A DNA stretch of 64,000 nt from Lepidodermella squamata (Eukaryota; Gastrotricha), in assembly GCA_047495785.1 (NCBI GenBank), contig JBLDXI010000054.1, positions 3,720,001 through 3,784,000 on the forward strand, written 5' to 3'. The translations under genes were made by a program, and so were the position numbers. Shown piece after piece: positions 57,559-64,000 of this stretch. How positions within the stretch are numbered: position 1 is the stretch's first letter; each line of letters starts with the position of its first letter. The notes under the pieces are model-generated. The model was not told the DNA's origin. It worked only from the letters and a program-made list of their open reading frames with translations, and did not search any database.

Positions 57559-57901
57559 ATTCAAGTCCCTATGATATAGATACACTGAAAATTTCAACAA
57601 AGACGCAATATCCCACTTTTCGTACGGTTTTCCTCTGTTCGCTGACATTGTCTACACAATGAGGTTGCAATGCCAAAGATAGGCACTTGTAAACAAAACT
57701 GTGTTCATTTTTTATTGTTGTCCATAGATAAATATTTATCTATGTTGTTGTCTTGAAACTTTTCCCGCCAATCATCTTTTCAGTGCGCGTGCCACGTGCG
57801 TGTTTTTATGATCGCGTGCGCGTTTGTGCACATTTATTGCCTTTTCATTTTATTGCTTGCTTTACACGCAAAGCTGCTATTTTTGTCATAGACTTTGTAT
57901 C

Positions 57902-60419
57902 ATGGCTTCCAACAGAGGAGGAAATCAAAAGAATCGTGGCAAAAATCGCGGCGGTAAAAACAGCAACTACAACAATAAGGTATCGAAGGAAGACCGCCAA
58001 TGGGCCGAAGCCGCCAAAGGCTGTGCTGCTCTATCGCTCCAGCTCAATTTTGTCAATGACGATGAAAACCAGGCATCACCTGGCTGTGTCAAGGCCAAGG
58101 TTTATTTTCAACGCGGCGATCGAAAGCAAATGCTTGAGATTTTGAAGCACCTTCACCTGGGCAGAAGCGAAAAGGAAGAGGGCGAAAATATTTTGTCACA
58201 ACATCAAATCGACCCGGAGACATGCGACTCGGATTGCCTGCTGAACCTGGACCGAATTTTCGCGGAAAACGAGGCAACCGGCCGGCGCCACTCGAGTTAC
58301 GTTGATATCAACCTGCGCACGCCACTTCCGATTGTAGCGATTGATGTCAAAGATCGGCTGAAATACGGCCGTGTTTCTTTAGTTTCGGGCGGAAAGAAGA
58401 CTTCTGACAACGATGCTAAAACTCACGCTGTCAAATACAAGTGGGTACCGAAATGGACGCGCCGTATCCAGCCAGGCTGTGGGGCTAAAGGCCGTCGCGG
58501 TGGCTACGATACTCGAGTTTTCATTTCAGATAAGGACGCTAATCCTGAACTCGCATCTGATGCACTTCGCTTCGAGTTCGAATTCAACAGTGAAATTGAG
58601 CGATACAACTTCGTCAGCATCGAACGTATCGAGATGGAGGCCTTTAATTCTCAGACACACATTACCCGTCCTCAGGCTCCGAAAAAGCCTGCAACCTCCA
58701 CTATCTCGAGCAAAACTACTGTGGATCCATCCAGTTTGCCCGTTGAAATTTGGGATCGCGTGCTTGCTTCCACTCCAGAGCAACGAATTCAGGTATAATT
58801 TTGTGTAATTATTCAATTATTTTTATTCGATGTGTTTTCAGACTTTGACTGCTTTAGCTGGAGTTTCGAAAAAATGGCGTGAATTTTTTACGCAATCTCA
58901 TTTCTATCGAACAGTTGACTTGAAACCTTTATCGACCTTGCTGCCTCGAGCTTCGATCGAATTCTTGGAATTTTTATCGTCAAACTGCAAAAATGCGCAT
59001 CATTTACGCATTTCCTGGCTTCCCAGCTTCAACGAATGTTTCGATCTCACCGATTTTTTCGCTCGACTTCAGCCCTCGACATTGAAATCGCTGGTCGCCG
59101 TAAATTGCGGTGCAATGAATGATGCTGCTTTGACCAAGCTAGTTCAGTCACAGCAAAATCTGGAGACAGTCAATTTACGCGGTTGCTTCGGAATTTCCGG
59201 AAAAGGTTATAAATCTCTCGCTGAGTTGAGGCAACTTCGGAATCTTGTGCTTGGCAATGTAGTCGTTATTGATTGGGAGGCTCTGCGTGAAATCGCTAAA
59301 AACTGTTGTAAACTTGAAGTTTTCGGATGCTGCGACATTATTCGAGTTTACCCTTATCGTGAAGATTACGTTCCTCTCGTTATGCCTGAAATTCTCAAAG
59401 CCATTTCCTCACCGCATCTTCGCGCTGTAAAAGTTCAGGTTTCGTTGGAAAAATCTGCCGAAGAAAAATCGCAAAATTGCGAAGCTGATTTTTACCGAAC
59501 CTTTTTGTCGAGTAATCCTAACTTGGAAGAATTTTACTACAACAAATTTATTGATGTTGCTGACCTTGGCAAGGCGATTTCAGACGAATCTACAAGCATT
59601 TCACATGAAATTCGCCGCTTCTCTCAATTGCTAATTGAATCTGAGGATAAAGCTGATTCTTCTGAAAGCGAAGATGAAGAGAAAAACGAGAACGAAGATG
59701 ATCTGCTGCGAGAGTTCAAGGCTCGGTTGAAGAAGAACAAAATTACGTTCAAGTCTAAGCCGAAAATCAAGAAACTGCCGGATATCATTGGCCGTTTCAG
59801 TAAACTGTTTCCTAAGCTGGAACGCCTCGGAATTAACGATAACTTGGACTTCGAATCGCCCGACTGGGTAAATAGTTTTACGCTAATTTTTACCATTTAA
59901 TTCTGTGTTTTTCAACAGGACCCAGCCGATTTTCTGAAGGTCTTACCTCACCTGCGCCAACTTTTCTTATGGGAGAAGGATGAGGGAGCTCTAAATGATA
60001 AGCGGCTGCGTGAGGAATTGCGGAAGAAGAAAGCGAAAGATGAGGAAGAATTGCATCGCAAATTCCCTAGCTGCCTGGTCGTTAAACGCCCGACTATAAT
60101 TTCCGTGGACGTTGACTTCTACGACGAACAAGATAAGTACAGCCATGAGCCAGATTACGAGAGCAACGAGGAGGACGAGCTTCATCACCTTGACTATTAC
60201 CTCGACGTTTGCGAGGACGATGAAGATGGCATGTCTTCCTATCACATGCGAGGTATGATGCTTGGCGCCATGCGAGCGGCTCTCAATGGCTCCGATGATT
60301 CTGACGATGAGTTCGGCTACAAAAGTCTGCGCTACGGCGACTACGAGTTGGGTTTCAAATATGCGGCTTTGGCTGGAGACTTGTGCTATGATTCGGATAC
60401 TGACACATATTATTACTAA
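57902..60419 (+). CDS. F-box/leucine-rich-repeat protein
   Basis: Three exons: 57902-58792, 58842-59867 and 59919-60419. The N terminus is Arg/Gly/Asn-rich (MASNRGGNQKNRGKNRGG). A region of about 230 residues without recognised homology follows. The F-box spans the first splice site (LPVEIWDRVLA…LAGVSKKWREFF). LRR-like repeats come after it (LKSLVAVNCGAMNDAALTKL, LETVNLRGCFGISGKGYKSL, LRNLVLGN). Two strongly acidic stretches occur, about 59640-59700 and 60150-60330, followed by a Tyr-rich end (DTDTYYY). It would be an SCF adaptor with LRR substrate recognition. The long N-terminal region is unusual for FBXL proteins. It converges on the sushi gene. I chose the ATG at 57902; the frame is open to 57824 without a better start. 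Confidence 0.8.
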
Positions 60420-60922
60420 AACCGTGAAGTATTGAAACAGTTTCATCCTGTTTGACATTTTTCCGCTGATCAGGTCTCGTGATAAATAAATTACATTCTC
60501 AAGTATGATTATAGCCCAGAATTTCCCGACATCGCACTACACCAGTTTGAGCAATAAAAATGAAATTTGAAATTTGAAGTTCAAAAGCAAGAAAATTTGA
60601 TGCTTCCAAGTAAGAAGAAAAATTTCGCAGGAGTTTTCTGGGGCTTTTAGCTTATCGATCTTTTCAACTTGCCGCTGATATTCTGGTTTCTTTCAAAACA
60701 AGAGTTTTTATGAACTGTTTATTCTACCGGTGATTCTAGGAAACTGCAGGTCCTAGAGAATTCGCTTACAAGGATGAGGCAAAAAGACAAGGTCTCCATT
60801 AAGACCCCAAGCGTCGAGTTCAATAGATTTCAACTTTGAACTTTGAATCTTTTATTCCAAAAATTTATAATCCTAATTTACCTATTGGGTCATGACCGGT
60901 GAGATCAATTTGAAAATGAGCA
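60420..60922. other. Convergent intergenic gap
   Basis: About 500 bp holding the 3' UTRs of the F-box/LRR gene and the sushi gene. An AATAAA lies near 60484. Nothing else is supported. Confidence 0.5.
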
Positions 60923-63900
60923 CTAATTAAGTCTAAAATCACAAGCCAAACAAACTGCGATTGAAATTGAAAAAACTAGTGAAATATAATCTAAACTTGA
61001 ATAGAAGCGAGTCGAAGTGGCCTTCGAAGCTGTAGAAAAGGCGAATTCAACGAATATAGTGTTGAAAAATATTTGCAGAACTTACGTATACATGAAGCTA
61101 TGCTTGTCCATCTCATTCTGTCGCATCTCGCCGTATCATAAGGTCCACTGAATTGGTAACCAGGAACGCAGTAGTAGACCACATAATCGCCTTGCAACGG
61201 GTAAGGCTGGGAAACTTGTCCTCTGAGTGGAACGGCGTTCGGAAACTGAGGAACGTTAGGACATGAAGCTGATATTTGAAACTCCATCACAGCAGAATTT
61301 AGACTTTGATTACCAAATCCATCTCCGACCTTTTTTATGATGATCGTCGGCTTCAAGACTATAAGTGATATCAGAGATGAAAATTGGCAGAGAAAAGTTT
61401 TAAGCCCACTTACTGCATTTAGGAACTGGAGTGGACCATTGTCCGTTGATAAGGCACGTTATCCACGAACCATTCTCGAAAACGTAGCCGGGATCACATT
61501 CGTAATCCAACACCTGGCCCGGCTTGTTCAACTGAATGTTACTTTTATTACCCGCTGTAAAATCAGTGAAAAATTCTGAAAATGTTCGCTCAATCACGGC
61601 CGTTTATTACCTTGACCAGGGAGAGAATTGCGTAGAGCTAATGTCACTAATTTCCCATGTTGGATAGCTGGCGCATTCGGGCACAGAATAGGGCCACTCG
61701 CTGTCGTAGCTGCCGCGATAGTCGTTGTAACAGCCGTTGTAACAGGGGCAGCCGTTTTGACAGGTACAATCGCTGAAAAGTGCCATTTAAACTCAAATTC
61801 GCAATATTAAAATGAAAATCACCTTCATTGGTTATGTCGACGCAAAATGCGGGCAGGCGTGGCGGAGCCTTATTCAACTCACGGTTGATTCGAAGCTCGA
61901 AAACTTGTCTCTTCTCTAACAATGACATCAAGCCGACGTAAGTGTGAGCGAAATAGGTGAATGTCTCGCTCAAAGGTTCGTACGGGACGACCGTTTTACG
62001 CGGGACAGAATTCCAGTTATCATATGATATTCCGAATACATCTCCCTTCTGCAACTCGAGTCTATCAGAAACAAATAGGAAATTTAGAAAAATTCCGATG
62101 ACTCTTAAAAAGAAATTACGGCGGAATGATGGCCGCCATTTGCCAAGTTTCGCTGTTGCCATCAGGTACAACGACCTTTGACGGAGTTCCACGCAACTCG
62201 AACGAGTCATTTTGAGATCGAATAGGCATGAGAGCCGCTATGTAGAAACTTTTCTCCGTGATGCCTATCATCTTATTCCAAAATTTAACCGCCTTAACGC
62301 GACCATTCCACGGCATTTTCATCCATGAAAAAACTTGCAGTAAGCTTGAAGTTTCGTTGAAAGTCCACTTTGCATCTTCCAAAAAGGGCGATAGCAAGCC
62401 GGCGGGGCATACCCACGGAATCCATTGACAGGCGTCCGGCAAGTCGCTAGGAACCCATCGGCTACGTTCAGCCGTAACGTTCTGACATTTTGCTTCGAGA
62501 GGTCCAGACATTGTTTTCACGAAGCCTCTATCACACGTGTAACGAACTGTATCGCCATCTCTGCTTAACCTTCCAGGGAAGGATTGATAGATAAGGTTAA
62601 GATTCTGAGGCCGTGGTGGAGCACCGCAAGAAGCTGAATAAAATGACTTTTCTGGTCAAAGTAGCCAAGTCTATGGTTAGAAAACTTACGGATACATTTG
62701 CTGATTTTGCTCCATTTCAAATCCGACTGACAGATAGATTTGTCTTCAGTTATCGTCACCAAATCAGGACGCGCAAAAATAAAGTTCGTTTGGCAGCTGT
62801 ACGTCACAGAATCGCCGACAAATCCTATTCCGAGATCGTTTGGTTCGCGGATGATATCTGCGTTGGCGAACTCTTCTATCTCGCCACAAGACGCTATAAT
62901 AATGGAAGGCGTGGAAAATTGCGAATTCGAAATCGAAAGCAAAGTTACGAAGGCATGGCGAAATTCTACTCCAGCTACCACCCGTGCAGGTCGATCGTAT
63001 GGTTGGACCGTTGAAGCGATATGTCTTATCGATACATTTGAATGGGATGCTTTCGCCCTCGAAGTACAAAAGCCTCTTCGTCGCGTTGGGATTCAGCAGT
63101 ACTGCATTCAGGAAGCTAGTTGGAACTGACTGGCAGGTCGCTGAGAAACCAAAGCATAGGAATTTAATTTTAATTGATTGAAATACACCTACCGACACAT
63201 TTAACCGGAGTCCAAGCCGAGCTCAAGCATTGGGAGACGGGCAATCCGGGTGGCTTCACGCCGTAACCTTCTGCACACTCATACGTCACATTGTCGCCTT
63301 CGACGGACATGTTTCTTGCAGGCATAGTGTTCGATACCTCGGTTGCGTACTCAAATACCAATTTTTCACCGCATGTGGCTGAGGTAGACGCAATAATAAT
63401 TTAGCGCGATTTCAAGGAAATTCTTACGTATGCATTCGGGAAGCCTAGACCATTGCCCATCCGTGCACGTTATGCTGGTCGTTGAATTGTCGGTGAACAT
63501 CGAGCCAGCTTGGCACCTGTAGTTGACCTTTGTACCTTGTGGATTGCCAATGGGCAACAAGCCGAAGCTAGCATCTGCTCTGGGAACGTTTGGTTTCGGG
63601 CAGCTTTCTTTAAATTTTGATAAAATGTAGGCTTTTTACTTTAAAAATGTCATCTTACTCCTGCAGACAGGTGCCGCCGTCCACTCAGGTCCCTTGTCAC
63701 CCAGCGAACAAATGACGTTGAGGTCATTCTCGATTAAAGTATGCTCAGGTAAACAATCGTATTCTGGTTAAGTTATAAGGCTTTTTAGCCTTTGAAAACG
63801 CAATACTGCATCCTTACTTACCTATGACATCGCCAACAAGGAAGGTCTGTTTTTTACCAACATAACGCTTTACGTTTACAGGAGATGGACGTCCTTGACA

Positions 63901-64000
63901 GGTTTGGGCGGCGTCTTTTATTGAATTAGCAGTAGAAACTGGTATCATAAATTGAAATGTTCTACTTACCTTCTAGTCCGATTGTTGCGTAAAGAGCAGG
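60923..64000 (-). CDS. Multi-sushi (CCP) domain protein, 5' end outside window
   Basis: Extracellular protein read leftward through introns that are mostly phase 1. Six sushi modules come first, several on one or two exons, each with CxnYxCxnCxnWxxxxxC spacing: C…DYR-type VTYECAEGY, VTYSCQTNF and VRYTCDRGF cores, and CTDGQWSRLPEC-type ends. Then comes a region of about 180 residues without sushi pattern (62440-61820, e.g. FSWMKMPWNGRVKAV, KGDVFGISYDNWNSV). A Thr/Ala/Val-rich mucin-like linker follows (TTAVTTTIAAATT, about 61780-61690), then two more sushi modules (LDYECDPGYVFENGSW; VVYYCVPGYQFSGPY). The last exon ends with a hydrophobic tail (YISLVFSISIAVCLACDF), suggesting a TM or GPI-anchor signal; stop TAG 60923-60925. 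Roles could include adhesion or complement-like recognition. The N terminus is missing. Confidence 0.82.

Noticed and set aside
57753-58145. ORF overlapping the start of the F-box/LRR gene
   Set aside because: It is in another frame of a clearly coding exon and has no family character.
61650-61795. Cys-rich reading (CTCQNGCPCYNGC…) of the exon in the sushi gene
   Set aside because: The flanking exon ends with one base of a codon. Keeping phase selects the other frame, giving a Thr/Ala-rich linker and a sushi start (CPNAPAIQHGKL) that joins the next exon correctly.

Overview
This window is nuclear DNA of a small, compact invertebrate genome. Genes are split by introns of about 49-60 nt with GT-AG borders (one GC-AG), single-exon genes sit among multi-exon ones, and neighbouring genes are often convergent with tens of bases between stop codons. 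The gene set is animal: GABA-B-like class C receptors, a Cys-loop channel, globins, bHLH-PAS, an EGFR-type ectodomain, sushi proteins, F-box proteins and NEK-like kinases. Acceptors are loose (some end in AAG or ATAG), unlike the strict TTTCAG of chromadorean nematodes. A tardigrade or other small ecdysozoan is my best guess; sequence alone does not settle the phylum. Exon structures below were read by eye from frame continuity, splice signals and paralogue comparison.

Layout. 1-0.6 kb: 3' end of an ASMT-type O-methyltransferase (+). 0.76-1.17: small one-TM protein (-). 2.7-8.8: two tandem GABA-B-like receptors (+), the second lacking the four ectodomain introns of the first. 9.0-11.5: a carbonyl-reductase-like SDR (-) and a second SDR (+) with its catalytic Tyr replaced. 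11.6-14.6: three tandem globins (-), two with acylation-type N termini, plus a small secreted ORF. 14.6-18.6: gene-poor. 18.6-21.3: a third GABA-B-like receptor (+). 21.7-25.0: foldback repeats and a TIR element around a two-TM protein. 25.2-28.8: small basic RVxF protein (-), a third SDR (+), a divergent bHLH-PAS factor (-). 29.7-32.7: secreted L1-CR1-L2-CR2 protein (+). 32.7-34.5: Cys-loop channel subunit (-). 34.7-36.4: NEK pseudokinase (+). 36.6-37.8: F-box protein (+).

38.2-55.6 kb is the most striking part: five head-to-tail genes (-), each encoding two or three complete protein kinase domains in one polypeptide, 13 domains in all. Every protein carries at least one canonical NEK-like domain and ends with a distinct domain whose DFG Phe is always lost and whose Asp is variably lost. 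Together with the pseudokinase at 34.7 kb this is a local radiation of poly-kinase proteins mixing probable catalytic and probable regulatory domains.

56.0-57.6 kb holds two non-autonomous DNA transposons, one with a TA target and one with a perfect 8-bp duplication typical of hAT. 57.9-60.4: F-box/LRR protein (+). 60.9-64.0: a multi-sushi surface or secreted protein (-), whose 5' end lies beyond the window.
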